Of a stretch of 64,000 nt of DNA, positions 9,070-18,660 are shown piece by piece. Origin of the DNA: Tritrichomonas musculus (lineage: Eukaryota > Parabasalia > Tritrichomonadida > Tritrichomonadidae). The position numbers and the translations under genes were made by a program. Positions within the stretch are counted from its first letter, which is position 1; every line of letters begins with the position of its first letter. The notes beneath the pieces are model-generated. The model saw only the letters and a program-made list of their open reading frames with translations. It ran no database searches and had not been told where the DNA came from. The stretch is taken from the NCBI GenBank assembly GCA_039105265.1, contig JAPFFF010000008.1, positions 3,286,001-3,350,000 of the forward strand, given 5' to 3'.

Positions 9070-11412
9070 ATGGAAGAAGACCAAAATCTTTATTATTCAG
9101 CGAAATATCTATCTCATACGCAAAGACCTAATTCTTTAAAAGATAAAGGATTAAGAACATTCATTGAAATTGTTCCTTTGCATTCTCAGAATTTCAATAT
9201 CATTTCGCTAATCCTTTTCCTCGATAGCTTAACCAAAGAATTTATATGCAACAACAAAAGAGTTTATAATGACATTTTTTCGTTTAGTTGCTGTAATAAA
9301 TCAAAGATAAATACTGAAATTCAAATATTTAGCATAACTGTCAAAAACGATTTGGAAACCATTAAAGTTCTCGCTAGAGATCAACTCCTTGAAAACCAAA
9401 CTATGAAAGTTGTTACTATTGATTTTGAAGAATGTATCATGACGTCGCCATATACTTTGAAAAATAAAGAGTGTCCTTTTTTGACTCAAGATTTTTGGAA
9501 TAAACAATGTAAACATAAAAATACAATGCTTTATACTTTTTGTAATTACGTAGCTCGAAAAAATTCTAATTTTCCAATATTTATAAAATTTGCTTTTCAA
9601 AACTTTTTAGATAAAAGAACCTTGCGTAGAAGAGCCGTTAGTTTTCAAGGTTATGATGATTTTTATAAAATTTTATTGCATTTACCTGGTTTTGTTTATA
9701 TTGAGATAAGTACTCAAAAAGTTCAGGACGATGGATTTGCATTTAAATTTAATAATGATTTTGCTTTTATTAAAAATATAATATGGATTATGCCTTGGGC
9801 TTTAGAAGTTATAAATTATATGCATTATTTGCAAATTGATGCTTCTTTTTATGCGCTTAAGCCTTACAAATTTTGTATATACCATTCAATTTATTTCAAT
9901 TCAAGTTTTCCTTTCGCATTATCAATTGGCCCTAAAGAGAACCGTTTTTTATATAATTTATTATTTGATGGATTAAATAAGTTTTGTTTAAATAAAAATG
10001 TTTTTGAAAATAAAGTTGTTTTATCAGATTTAGGTTCTCCTATCAAAAAGTTCTGTAAATTACATTCAAATATTCAATATTTTTGTCATCGTCATATTAT
10101 ACAAATATTTGGACCTAAATCATCATTAGGCATATGGGTTGCAAGGTTATTGAGATGCAAAACATATTTAATATATAAACAAGAAAAAGAATTTATTTTA
10201 GTTGAAATGGACGAATATAAAAAAGATCCAAATTCACCTTTATTTGACGATACCGATCAAGATAATGAAAAAAAACAAAAATTAAAAGATTTTGAAATTA
10301 TGTTAAAAGATATAGATGAAGTGGAAAGAATGCCAAATAAAGAAGAAATTAAAAAAAGTGATTATTATATTGCTAATTGGGCAATATGGATTCGTTCTGA
10401 CCACCATGTAGCTCGTTGTTCAAATCATTCGGAAGGTTTCCACGGAAATATCAATCAAAAATTGCCAGATTCCGGAACTCATTCATTTAAAACTGGTTTC
10501 ACAACAATTGTAAATTATTTATTAAATTATATAAATAATTACTCAGATATTTGTGGAAATTCTTTTCAAAACAAACATCAAAAAATGATTCAAAAAGTTA
10601 TACAAATTCTTAGCAAGAGACCAGATAATTATTTAAAATGTTCAAAAGAAAATTGTGATTGTGGTGAAGATGATTTTGTTGAATCAATTTATGGAGTGAA
10701 ACTTCCTTGCATACATACAATATTAAATAATTTTTGCAAATCAGAAATATTTAATATTGTTAAAAATAGCAATGAAATTGATATTCAATATTTATTTGTT
10801 CAATCTCTCAAAAAGTTCCCCAATTATAAATTTGAAAAAAATCTTTTTAAATCAAATAGAAAAAATATAGATAGAATAATATCAATATACGAAGTTGAAA
10901 AGAATAGAAAGTTTGATAAGGAATCATTGAATATATTAGGCTCTTTTATTAATGAGTTTCTTAATTGTTTTACATATGTTTTACCAAAATTCCCAAATAT
11001 TAATCCAAATGATGCCAAATATTCTGGAAATCATTTTGATTTTCGAGCACTTGATGAAAAATTGGTTTTCAGAAAAAAGAAAGAAGAAAGTAACACAAGT
11101 CAAAAGAAAGAAAAATTAAAACTTGAAAATTTATACGACGAAGATGACAATTTTGATTCAATGATAAAAGACTGTAATGCTGACATCGAATTAATTAAGA
11201 AAAAATACTATGAAACGAAGGCTGAAATTAAAGGAATGTATCCTCAATTATCATATCATGATATCGAAAAAATATGTTTTTCTAATTTTGTCCGCTATGT
11301 TTTTGAAACTAGATGCGATAATTCAGGTGTCATATATTTTTTATCTAAATTCAAAATAGCAAGTTGGAAAAATGCAGATTTAGCTGCAGGTGGTAACAGA
11401 TTTTTCTCTTAA
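9070..11412 (+). CDS. MULE transposase, 780 aa, open throughout
   Basis: Starts at ATG 9070, 24 bp after ACTTTTTGAA, a motif seen before several genes here. The catalytic core reads DASFYALKPY (D257), LSDLGSP (D320), then FCHRHI (C339/H342, the C-x2-H motif specific to MULE transposases), and SEGFHG (E455), giving the DDE triad with the usual long insertion between the second D and E. A SWIM-like zinc finger follows: CDCG at 529-532 and CIH at 547-549. The C-terminal ~130 residues are charged. The enzyme would cut at the inverted-repeat ends and make 9-bp staggered breaks, matching the observed duplication. No stop or shift is visible over 780 codons, so this copy may be autonomous. Codon use is as AT-rich as in host genes, unlike the GC-rich arms. 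Confidence 0.9.
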   Translation: MEEDQNLYYSAKYLSHTQRPNSLKDKGLRTFIEIVPLHSQNFNIISLILFLDSLTKEFICNNKRVYNDIFSFSCCNKSKINTEIQIFSITVKNDLETIKVLARDQLLENQTMKVVTIDFEECIMTSPYTLKNKECPFLTQDFWNKQCKHKNTMLYTFCNYVARKNSNFPIFIKFAFQNFLDKRTLRRRAVSFQGYDDFYKILLHLPGFVYIEISTQKVQDDGFAFKFNNDFAFIKNIIWIMPWALEVINYMHYLQIDASFYALKPYKFCIYHSIYFNSSFPFALSIGPKENRFLYNLLFDGLNKFCLNKNVFENKVVLSDLGSPIKKFCKLHSNIQYFCHRHIIQIFGPKSSLGIWVARLLRCKTYLIYKQEKEFILVEMDEYKKDPNSPLFDDTDQDNEKKQKLKDFEIMLKDIDEVERMPNKEEIKKSDYYIANWAIWIRSDHHVARCSNHSEGFHGNINQKLPDSGTHSFKTGFTTIVNYLLNYINNYSDICGNSFQNKHQKMIQKVIQILSKRPDNYLKCSKENCDCGEDDFVESIYGVKLPCIHTILNNFCKSEIFNIVKNSNEIDIQYLFVQSLKKFPNYKFEKNLFKSNRKNIDRIISIYEVEKNRKFDKESLNILGSFINEFLNCFTYVLPKFPNINPNDAKYSGNHFDFRALDEKLVFRKKKEESNTSQKKEKLKLENLYDEDDNFDSMIKDCNADIELIKKKYYETKAEIKGMYPQLSYHDIEKICFSNFVRYVFETRCDNSGVIYFLSKFKIASWKNADLAAGGNRFFS

Positions 11413-11579
11413 CAAATTTCTGAGAAGACTCAGAATATTTTAAATAAGCTTTATCAAAAAAAAAAAAAAAAAAAAAAAAATAAAAATAAAAAATAAAAAA
11501 TCACAATAATATTAAATAATCAATTTTGTTTGTTTTTTGTTTGTTTTATTTTCATCTTTTTATTGCCACCGTGGTCGTC

Positions 11580-11842
11580 CTATGGGCGGCAATATCGTCA
11601 ATTCCAGATCTTCCGGATGAAATCGCGATATCTTTGTCCGGATGACGACTCGCCGCAGTTACAACCAGCCAGCTGCTAAGCATTGCTGATCGTGGTCTTG
11701 CTATGGGCGGCAATGTCGTCATTCCAGATCTTCCGGATGAAATCGCAATATCTTTGTCCGGATGACGACTCGCCGCAGTTACAACCAGCTAGCTGCTAAG
11801 CATTACTGATCGTGATCATGCTATGGGCGGCAATGTCGTCAT
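11580..11842 (-). repeat. 120-bp tandem array, two units, inverted
   Basis: Reverse-complement copies of the left-arm units. The unit nearest the gene has small differences (AATATCGTCAATTCC), as the innermost unit does on the left. Confidence 0.85.
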
Positions 11843-12219
11843 CTCGGTTTCTTTGATTGGTTTAGTTCTATAAAAATGGCGCTTTTTCATGGTTTTATCT
11901 TAGTGAACTTTTTCAAAACTTTACAAGAAAATTTTAGAACTTTATCTTTTAAAGAATTAGGTCTTTGCGTATGAGATAGATATTTCGCTGAATAATAAAG
12001 ATTTTGGTCTTCTTCCATAAATATAAAAAGACCATAATTCTTTCAAAAAGTTATATATATTTATAAAAAAAAAAATTTAACAAATTTCTGAGAAGACTCA
12101 GAATATTTTAAATAAGCTTTATCAAAATAAAAAAATTAAAAAATCGTAATAATAATATTAAATAATCAATTTTGTTTGTTTTTTGTTTGTTTTATTTTCA
12201 TCTTTTTATTGCCACCGTG

Positions 12220-12727
12220 GTCTTGCTATGGGCGGCAATGTCGTCATTCCAGATCTTCCGGATGAAATCGCGATATCTTTGTCCGGATGACGACTCGCCG
12301 CAGTTACAACCAGCTAGCTGCTAAGCATTGCTGATCGTGGTCTTGCTATGGGCGGCAATGTCGTCATTCCAGATCTTCCGGATGAAATCGCGATATCTTT
12401 GTCCGGATGACGACTCGCCGCAGTTACAACCAGCCAGCTGCTAAGCATTACTGATCGTGGTCTTGCTATGGGCGGCAATGTCGTCATTCCAGATCTTCCG
12501 GATGAAATCGCGATATCTTTGTCCGGATGACGACTCGCCGCAGTTACAACCAGCTAGCTGCTAAGCATTGCTGATCGTGGTCTTGCTATGGGCGGCAATG
12601 TCGTCATTCCAGATCTTCCGGATGAAATCGCGATATCTTTGTCCGGATGACGACTCGCCGCAGTTACAACCAGCTAGCTGCTAAGCATTACTGATCGTGA
12701 TCATGCTATGGGCGGCAATGTCGTCAT
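12220..12727 (-). repeat. 120-bp tandem array, four units, inverted
   Basis: Four near-identical reverse-complement units, ending in GTCGTCATCTCGG exactly as the left outer array begins. The unit count (six, three, two and four in the four arrays) differs between blocks, so the arrays expand or shrink independently of the flanking sequence. Confidence 0.9.
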
Positions 12728-12921
12728 CTCGGTTTCTTTGATTGGTTTAGTTCTATAAAAATGGCGCTTTTTCATGGTTTTATCTTAGTGAACTTTTTCA
12801 AAACTTTACAAGAAAATTTTAGAACTTTTTGTATGCCTTCTCAATTAACTCAAAAAGTCAGAATAACGAATTTTCCTCAGAAAAAAATGGTGTAACTTTT
12901 TCTATAGTTTGTCACTTCGCC

Positions 12922-12930
12922 GAAATAAAG
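12922..12930. repeat. Right target-site duplication, 9 bp
   Basis: GAAATAAAG, identical to 7151-7159, directly after the right MULE end CACTTCGCC. Confidence 0.85.
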
Positions 12931-13291
12931 TATCTTTTTTTTTATGAATGTATATATTTCACTCTTAATTAATGTAAAGAATCTTTACTATAGATGATGT
13001 TTATATAAACGCAAAAGTATAAATGATGTTAAATAAAGTATTAAAAAGACAACCAAAAGAATGTTCTAGATTAAGTTGAAAGCAGGCCCAATGTGACAAA
13101 TAGTAACCAAGAAACAATGAAAACGACAAAAATACAAATATCGATATATGTTAAAAAAAAATGATTCAAAAATTTCTTGAAAATGCAATATGAGTGAGCT
13201 ATTAAAATTTTTACGTTTAAAAAATAAAAACAAAATTAGATTTCAAATAAGAATTGCTTCTAATTACAAAATTTTTAACTAAATATGCAGC
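12931..13291. other. AT-rich spacer, no gene seen
   Basis: 361 bp between the MULE and the 3' end of the next minus-strand gene. I see no coding or repeat structure. Confidence 0.6.
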
Positions 13292-16096
13292 TTAAATGTC
13301 AATGTCGCCTAAATCTTCAAGATCATCATCTTCGCTTAATAATTCATACCTTTGTTTGGTTGTTTCATCATTATATTTAAGATTCAGTAAGTTTCTAAAT
13401 TCATCATGAGCTTTTTTCGCTTTTTCCTTTAAATCAGGACTCAATGTATTATCATCAAGAAGAGATGGATCGTAATTATATTTCATTTTTTCTAATTCGT
13501 CAATCACTGAATTATATCTTGTTGCTGCATCAATTTCCCCAGGTTTATGACCATGCAAAACAATATCAAGATTTTTTATACCCTCATAAGCATTATTTAA
13601 AAAGTCAACTTTTTCAACCATTTCTGGTATTAATTGTTGTGAGTTTTCATCAGCTAAAAGTAAATTCAATTCTAATTTATTCTTACATCCAAATTCGTTA
13701 CGTAACCTGGATAATTTATCATATTTAATAGAAAGCTTATTTTGTTCATCAGCTCCTTCTTGAATTAATTCTAATAAATGGTTGCATTCGTCATTCAACT
13801 TTTTAATATCTTCATCTTCATTTATATCATTTATTTTTCTTTTTTGAGAGGTAACTTCTTTCCATTTTTTATCAGTTGACCTATAAACTTTCTTCCTTAT
13901 TTCCTTATCATTTTGAATGATTTCTTCTTTTGATTTTAATTCTTGATTATCAATTTTAATTTGGTTGAGTGATGCTGCGTAAGGATCAAGATTATCTACA
14001 TAATAATCTTCAATTGGTATTTTAATGTTTGAACTAAATGTTCTGCTTCTTGTGTAAATTGTTTGAGCATCATTGATTTCATCTTGGTTCGTTTCTAAAG
14101 TAGTATCGAGTGAATCATTATACTCTTGTAAAGTATTCAGATTTCTTAAATTTAATTCAAAATCGAACTCTCTACTTGCATTTATAATATCAGTTTGAAT
14201 ATTATCCAAGCTTTTGCCAAGAATATTCAAATCGTCAGAAATTAAATTAATTACTTTATTTCTAACATTATCTAATTCTTCACGATCATCAATTGGTGAA
14301 AAATCAAAATCTTTCTTTCTTTTAATTGATTCTTTGTATTTTCTCAGTCTCACCCAATAGTCACTCCTTTTAACTTCAAAATCATGTAGTTTTTGCATAA
14401 TAAGAGAAAGATTTTTATCATCTTTTGTAATCTCGTCTAAAAACTCACCTTCACGGTCACGACCATCTATGGCCTCAATAATATTTTTCGTTTCTTCAAT
14501 GCTGTCTCGCATTTTTGAATTACGCTTTTCAGTGGCTTTTAATATTTGCTTAAAGTAAATTTGTTCTTTCTCCTTTTGAAGTTTATTTAATTCTTCAGCA
14601 AGATAGTAATTTTGATTTGTAATTTCAGTAATTTCATATTGAGTGTATTTTTTATTCGATGATTGTTGCTCTTTTGTTTTGTCGCTTTCTGGTGTTTCTT
14701 TGGATTTTTCATCAGTTTTAGGTATATCAGTATTATCTTCTAGCGTTTCATCGTCATTAACAAGGGCATACATTTTAACAATTTTTTTGCCTTGTTTTGG
14801 CCTTGGTGTTTTTAATTTATTAATATCTTTAGTTTCTTGATCAAATTCTCCATCATCTTCATCTGAACTTGAAACCAAGTAATTTTTGTTTCTTGTAGTA
14901 CGTGTACTCTCTGAAACATTTTTTTGATGAGTTGGCTTTGGGACCTTTGATTTATTTGTCGATTCGATTTGTGGATCGAGTTCTCCATTATCATCATCAT
15001 CAGAGCTTGAAACTAAGTATTTATTGTTTTTTTTAGCTGGAATATTGTTTGATACATTTTTCTTGTTTTTTGGATTAGACGTTGATGCTTTTGATTTATG
15101 TTTAGCTTCGGTTTCTTGATCAAATCCTGTGTCATCATCAGAGCTCGATACCAATAGCTTCTTGATCTTATTTTTCTTCACTTTTGTTCCACTTCGATGG
15201 TTGTTAGCTTCAAATCCTTGATCTAATTCATCGTCTGAATTTGGTACTTGATTACTCTGGACAAGAGCGTATTTTTTAACAACCTTTTTTGTTTTTGTTT
15301 TTCCTATTTGTTTATTATTATGATCGTTAAAATCATCTTGATTTTTCTTATAGTTGAAGTTTTTTTTCGATGGTTGTTCTTCATCTTGAACAAGTGCATA
15401 TTTTTTAATAATTTTTACCTTTTTTTGTGGTTTCTTTTCAACTTGTCCATCATAATCATAACCATAATCATCATAATAGTCTTGATTTTTGTCATAATGT
15501 GATGTATTCTTAAACCTTTTATTATTACCTTGAGCAAGACCATGATTTTTTGTATTTTTTTTCGTTGGCGGTTTCTTTTCTATTTGTTCATCACTATAAC
15601 TGTCAAAATCATCTTGATTTTCGTCATAATTAAAGTTTTTTTTCGATTGTTGTTTTTCATCTTGAACAAGGGCATATTTTTTAATGATTTTCTTCTTTGG
15701 TTTCATTTTTTCAACACGTTTTTCATCTTCATAATCATCTTCATAATCATCATAATAGTTTTGATTGTCTTCATAATTTGATCTCTGCCTTTGTAAATAT
15801 TTTTCATCTGAAATTAATGCACGTTTTGTGGTATTTTTCTTTTTTTTGTTTTTTCTTGTTGATGATTGCTCATTGATTTCATAATTGTTATTACCTGTTT
15901 TTGTACTTGATTTTTTTATTTTTTGTTGTTGTTGTATTTCATCTCCGCTTGAATGTATGTCATCTGAGACTTCATCGATATTGGTTGTTTTTCTACTTCT
16001 TTGTTTCTTTTTTAATACATAAAAATCATCAGAATCGATTTCCTTTTGGCATTCAGGTATTTTTCTTCGACGATTTCCTAATTTATTTCGCTCCAA
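13292..16096 (-). CDS. Acidic/basic repeat protein with coiled-coil C-terminal half; no ATG at 5' end
   Basis: Not recognised. The frame is open for 934 codons, with 5' limit set by TAA about seven codons above a TTG at 16096. No ATG lies in frame until codon 131 (15706), so the true start is unclear. The N-terminal half is low-complexity, with two repeated motifs. One is K-K-Y-A-L-V-Q-D-E followed by KKNFNYxxNQDDF (several diverged copies, about 135-300). The other is K-x-L-V-S-S-S-D-D-D followed by an acidic patch (three copies, about 310-430). Residues ~500-920 lose the repeats and become a charged helical or coiled-coil region. The alternating Lys-rich and Asp/Ser-rich patches suggest a nuclear or nucleolar protein and the SSSDDD clusters look like CK2 sites, but this is inference. 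A mariner-like MITE lies 42 bp upstream. Confidence 0.7.
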   Translation of the reverse strand: MERNKLGNRRRKIPECQKEIDSDDFYVLKKKQRSRKTTNIDEVSDDIHSSGDEIQQQQKIKKSSTKTGNNNYEINEQSSTRKNKKKKNTTKRALISDEKYLQRQRSNYEDNQNYYDDYEDDYEDEKRVEKMKPKKKIIKKYALVQDEKQQSKKNFNYDENQDDFDSYSDEQIEKKPPTKKNTKNHGLAQGNNKRFKNTSHYDKNQDYYDDYGYDYDGQVEKKPQKKVKIIKKYALVQDEEQPSKKNFNYKKNQDDFNDHNNKQIGKTKTKKVVKKYALVQSNQVPNSDDELDQGFEANNHRSGTKVKKNKIKKLLVSSSDDDTGFDQETEAKHKSKASTSNPKNKKNVSNNIPAKKNNKYLVSSSDDDDNGELDPQIESTNKSKVPKPTHQKNVSESTRTTRNKNYLVSSSDEDDGEFDQETKDINKLKTPRPKQGKKIVKMYALVNDDETLEDNTDIPKTDEKSKETPESDKTKEQQSSNKKYTQYEITEITNQNYYLAEELNKLQKEKEQIYFKQILKATEKRNSKMRDSIEETKNIIEAIDGRDREGEFLDEITKDDKNLSLIMQKLHDFEVKRSDYWVRLRKYKESIKRKKDFDFSPIDDREELDNVRNKVINLISDDLNILGKSLDNIQTDIINASREFDFELNLRNLNTLQEYNDSLDTTLETNQDEINDAQTIYTRSRTFSSNIKIPIEDYYVDNLDPYAASLNQIKIDNQELKSKEEIIQNDKEIRKKVYRSTDKKWKEVTSQKRKINDINEDEDIKKLNDECNHLLELIQEGADEQNKLSIKYDKLSRLRNEFGCKNKLELNLLLADENSQQLIPEMVEKVDFLNNAYEGIKNLDIVLHGHKPGEIDAATRYNSVIDELEKMKYNYDPSLLDDNTLSPDLKEKAKKAHDEFRNLLNLKYNDETTKQRYELLSEDDDLEDLGDIDI

Positions 16097-16120
16097 ACTA
16101 ATAAAAACTTTATCTTAATC

Positions 16121-16130
16121 ACTTTTTGAA
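16121..16130 (-). promoter_or_regulatory. TCAAAAAGT-type motif before the acidic-protein gene
   Basis: TTCAAAAAGT on the minus strand, about 25 bp upstream of the open frame. The same motif, in either orientation, precedes several other starts in this window (9070, 39040, 42117, 54496, 58158). It lies between the gene and the MITE, so the MITE has not removed it. Confidence 0.3.
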
Positions 16131-16137
16131 ATAACTA

Positions 16138-16422
16138 CAGTATAGTAAAAAAATATGAAAACGTAAAAATATTATTCAAAAAGTTGGAAAACAAGCTTTT
16201 TCATAATAAACACTCAATTTTTTTGAGTAAATATTGTTTTATCGTCATTTGAAAAAGTAGCTTTTCCAGCTTTTTGAATTTTACGAAAAAGTTCGAAAAT
16301 CCATTTTTTCAAATGACGATAAAAAGAATTAGCCAAGCAAATTTGGCCTTATTTCTTTGAAAAAGTGTATTTTCCAACTTTTTTAGTATTTTTTGACGAT
16401 TTCATATTTTTTTACTATACTG
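16138..16422. mobile_element. Mariner-like MITE, 285 bp, TA-flanked
   Basis: Nearly palindromic. It starts CAGTATAGTAAAAAAATATG and ends with the inverse of that sequence, flanked by TA at 16136-16137 and 16423-16424. Inner parts also pair: TCGTCATTTGAAAAA at about 16232 with TTTTTCAAATGACGA at about 16305. CAGT ends plus TA duplication are hallmarks of Tc1/mariner elements. There is no coding capacity, so it would depend on a transposase elsewhere. Confidence 0.8.
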
Positions 16423-16439
16423 TACAAATAAGCAAACTT

Positions 16440-17286
16440 TTTGAAAGTTTCTATAGAATAGATTCTATTCAACATTTATTCTTCTACAAAAATCTAATTT
16501 TGGCTTTGATTTGCTCAAAAGCAAAAAAAGAGATGATAGAGTATACTATACTACTATTAGGGCTGTTTTTGAATACCTTCGCTTTATAGCAAAACAGATA
16601 ACTATTTCCCCAATGAAAATGTTATAGATGAAAGTAATTGCTCAAAGGCAATCCTTATTCCAGAATCAATAATAACTTCAAAAACAAATATTAGTGGTGT
16701 ATTTATGTTGACTGGTAATAAATCGATTATATAAGAGGAACTTTCAATAAGCAAATCCGCATGGCTTTTAATCCGAATAAATTGAATAAATATATGATAA
16801 AACAAAACATATATAGCGATGAAGGCAAAATTTTGAGCCAATTTTTTTTATAAAAAATATTGAGCGATATAATTAATATATACTTAATTCATATATGTTC
16901 AATTTTTTTAATGTTTTTGATAATTAAATAAAACATATTTAAAATTAATAATTTTTCAAATTTATGGAGATAACGATGTTTTAGTCGTGAAATGTATAAA
17001 AATGATATGTATTGATAGAGCGCAATAGAAAAATGGATGACTGAGATAACACTACTAAGATTTGCACCAAAAAAGATGGTACAGTGGAATAATCTGAGTG
17101 ATAATCTAATTCAATGAAAATATTATAATGGTAGTGGAAATTTTTGTCGAGCTGGCAAATATTGAATGTGTACATATCGATAAAAAATGCAATGGTCGTA
17201 CTGCTCCTAAAAAAGTCTTTTGTCCCTCTGAATTGTCAAATGGATGTTTATAATTTTAATTTTGAAAACATAATCTCTTAAAAAGT

Positions 17287-17289
<3 letters not shown>
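16440..17289 (+). pseudogene. Degraded gene debris, possibly a Cys-rich surface protein
   Basis: Several short plus-strand stretches look coding but are broken. Around 16615-16735 one frame reads SKAILIPESIITSKTNISG. Around 17060-17260 there are cysteine-bearing pieces, such as NGSGNFCRAGKY and then ECVHIDKKCNGR with FCPSELSNGC. These sit in different frames with stops between them. The spaced cysteines recall the tails of trichomonad leishmanolysin-like or other surface proteins, but the match is too weak to name. Confidence 0.3.

Positions 17290-17325
<36 letters not shown>
17290..17325. repeat. Poly-T tract, 36 T
   Basis: Uninterrupted T run. Together with the next 600 bp it is simple AT-rich spacer up to the gene at 17929, where I see nothing else. 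Confidence 0.85.
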
Positions 17326-17331
<6 letters not shown>

Positions 17332-17928
17332 TTGTGAAGAAATTTTATCAATAGAGAACAAATGTCTTTAATTGAAACAAAATATATGTGCATTATATAA
17401 AAGAATAATAAAAAATAATTCGAAGGTAAAACTATGCTATCAAAAAGTCGTTAAATATCGGATACATGAATTCAAAATTTGTTTTAATTTGAATATATAT
17501 TGAAATAATTGTAGAAAAATATTTTGAAACACATTTAAATTTATCTCCATTTAAACAGAATAAAATCATATCATATATTTATCTGAAAGAATAAGAATAA
17601 ACAATATTATATATATTATTAATTTGGAAGGTGAAAAAAAATTCGATTTTTATATTTTTTTTTTTTTGTCCATTTTTAAAGTAATTTTGATCCAATTATA
17701 TAAAATATTTGAATTCTTGAAGAAAAAAGAAAATTATTTCGCTAAAAAAAAAAAAACAACTAAAAAACGTTATTTTAGAAAATTTTAAACATTTTGGGTA
17801 ACTTTTTTCTGGACAATCAGTAAATTATATTTTAAATTTGATCGTAAATTTTAATTGAAAAATAAAAATTCTATTAAAATATTTAAAAAAAGTGATATAA
17901 CAAGATAAAATTTTCAATTTATTTTTGT

Positions 17929-18564
17929 ATGAATCACACTTCAGAGATGGATAATGAAATGCAATTTCAAAGTGAAGAACTGTTCATTGTTGATGAAATA
18001 GATACCAAACCTGATGCAGATACAGAGCTTTTTATTTGGATTTCGAACTCTTTCCAAAAAGAATTTGATAATAGTTGGTACAGGAAAAAATCACCTCATT
18101 GCAATCCTGAAGATTTAAAATTGCTATTAAGAATATTTGTTGATATAAAATCTCAATTTGCCAAAGCAATTGAAAATATTGAACTTTCGGTTTACGGAAT
18201 AAGAGATGATATGCATTCTGACACTTTTAATATTTTCCATAGACAGCATCATCCAATTATTTCGAAATTCTTTATAAATGAATTGGCTAGATTTCACGAG
18301 GAGCTTACAAAAAACAAAGAACAGTTTTTGATGAAAGGATTTCTACGTCAATTAATGGCTGGATTTGACAAATTATTACAAGAAATTCTTGATAAGTTGG
18401 AAGAAATTAAAATTTCAATTCCAAATCTTAATCTGGATCCACAAATCGACCAAAACGAATTTGTAATGAACGAGATGTCTTCATATCTTAAAACCAAATA
18501 CATTTTTCTTTGCAACATGGATGCCCAAATTGAAGCGCTTAATGATGATTGTTTAAATTCATAG
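17929..18564 (+). CDS. Hypothetical protein, 211 aa
   Basis: Not recognised. Starts at ATG 17929 after AATTTTCAATTTATTTTTGT. It is an acidic, mostly helical protein with no signal peptide, membrane segment or zinc cluster. The sequence has normal amino-acid diversity (for example WYRKKSPHCNPEDLKLLLRIF near 45-65 and the HRQHHPIISKFF segment near 103-114), unlike the AT-rich junk around it, so it is likely a real gene. Amphipathic helices around 145-170 (LLQEILDKLEEIKISI) suggest a protein-interaction role. It lies isolated between gene debris on the left and mobile DNA on the right. It could be a lineage-specific host gene or a single gene left from a mobile element; I cannot tell which. Confidence 0.6.
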   Translation: MNHTSEMDNEMQFQSEELFIVDEIDTKPDADTELFIWISNSFQKEFDNSWYRKKSPHCNPEDLKLLLRIFVDIKSQFAKAIENIELSVYGIRDDMHSDTFNIFHRQHHPIISKFFINELARFHEELTKNKEQFLMKGFLRQLMAGFDKLLQEILDKLEEIKISIPNLNLDPQIDQNEFVMNEMSSYLKTKYIFLCNMDAQIEALNDDCLNS

Positions 18565-18660
18565 ATTGGTTGAATAATAATAATTTAAACTTATTATTTT
18601 TATAATAAGCCACTAAAAAAAAAAAAATAATAATAATAATAAAAATTGGAATCTTTTTAA

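Larger units (their letters stand above)
7160..12921 (+). mobile_element. Mutator-like DNA transposon (MULE), 5.76 kb, apparently complete
   Basis: The ends are GGCGGAATGACAAACT on the left and the inverse complement of GGCGAAGTGACAAACT on the right, flanked by the 9-bp duplication GAAATAAAG. A single long gene for a MULE transposase fills the centre and reads rightward. Nearly everything else is inverted repeat: about 1.9 kb on the left and 1.5 kb on the right. Each arm has two head-to-tail blocks. A block consists of an AT-rich tip, a GC-rich array of 120-bp units, an AT-rich spacer, and (in three of four places, or as the gene itself) the first 79 bp of the transposase gene. Copies are almost identical, so the insertion is young. 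It sits between the CK1 gene and an acidic-protein gene without breaking either. Confidence 0.9.
11413..12921 (-). repeat. Right compound inverted repeat of the MULE
   Basis: Begins within a base or two of the transposase stop (TTCTGAGAAGACTCAGAATA matches the left arm). The inner block has two 120-bp units (about 11580-11842) and the outer block four (about 12220-12727). Between them, about 11940-12018, lies an inverted copy of the first 79 bp of the transposase gene, although the gene's 3' end is on this side. A tract of more than 20 A at 11456-11480 marks slippage. Confidence 0.85.

Noticed and set aside
16990-17260. Leishmanolysin (GP63)-like tail
   Set aside because: Cys spacing is suggestive, but the pieces are too short and lie in different frames, so it is kept only as unnamed gene debris.
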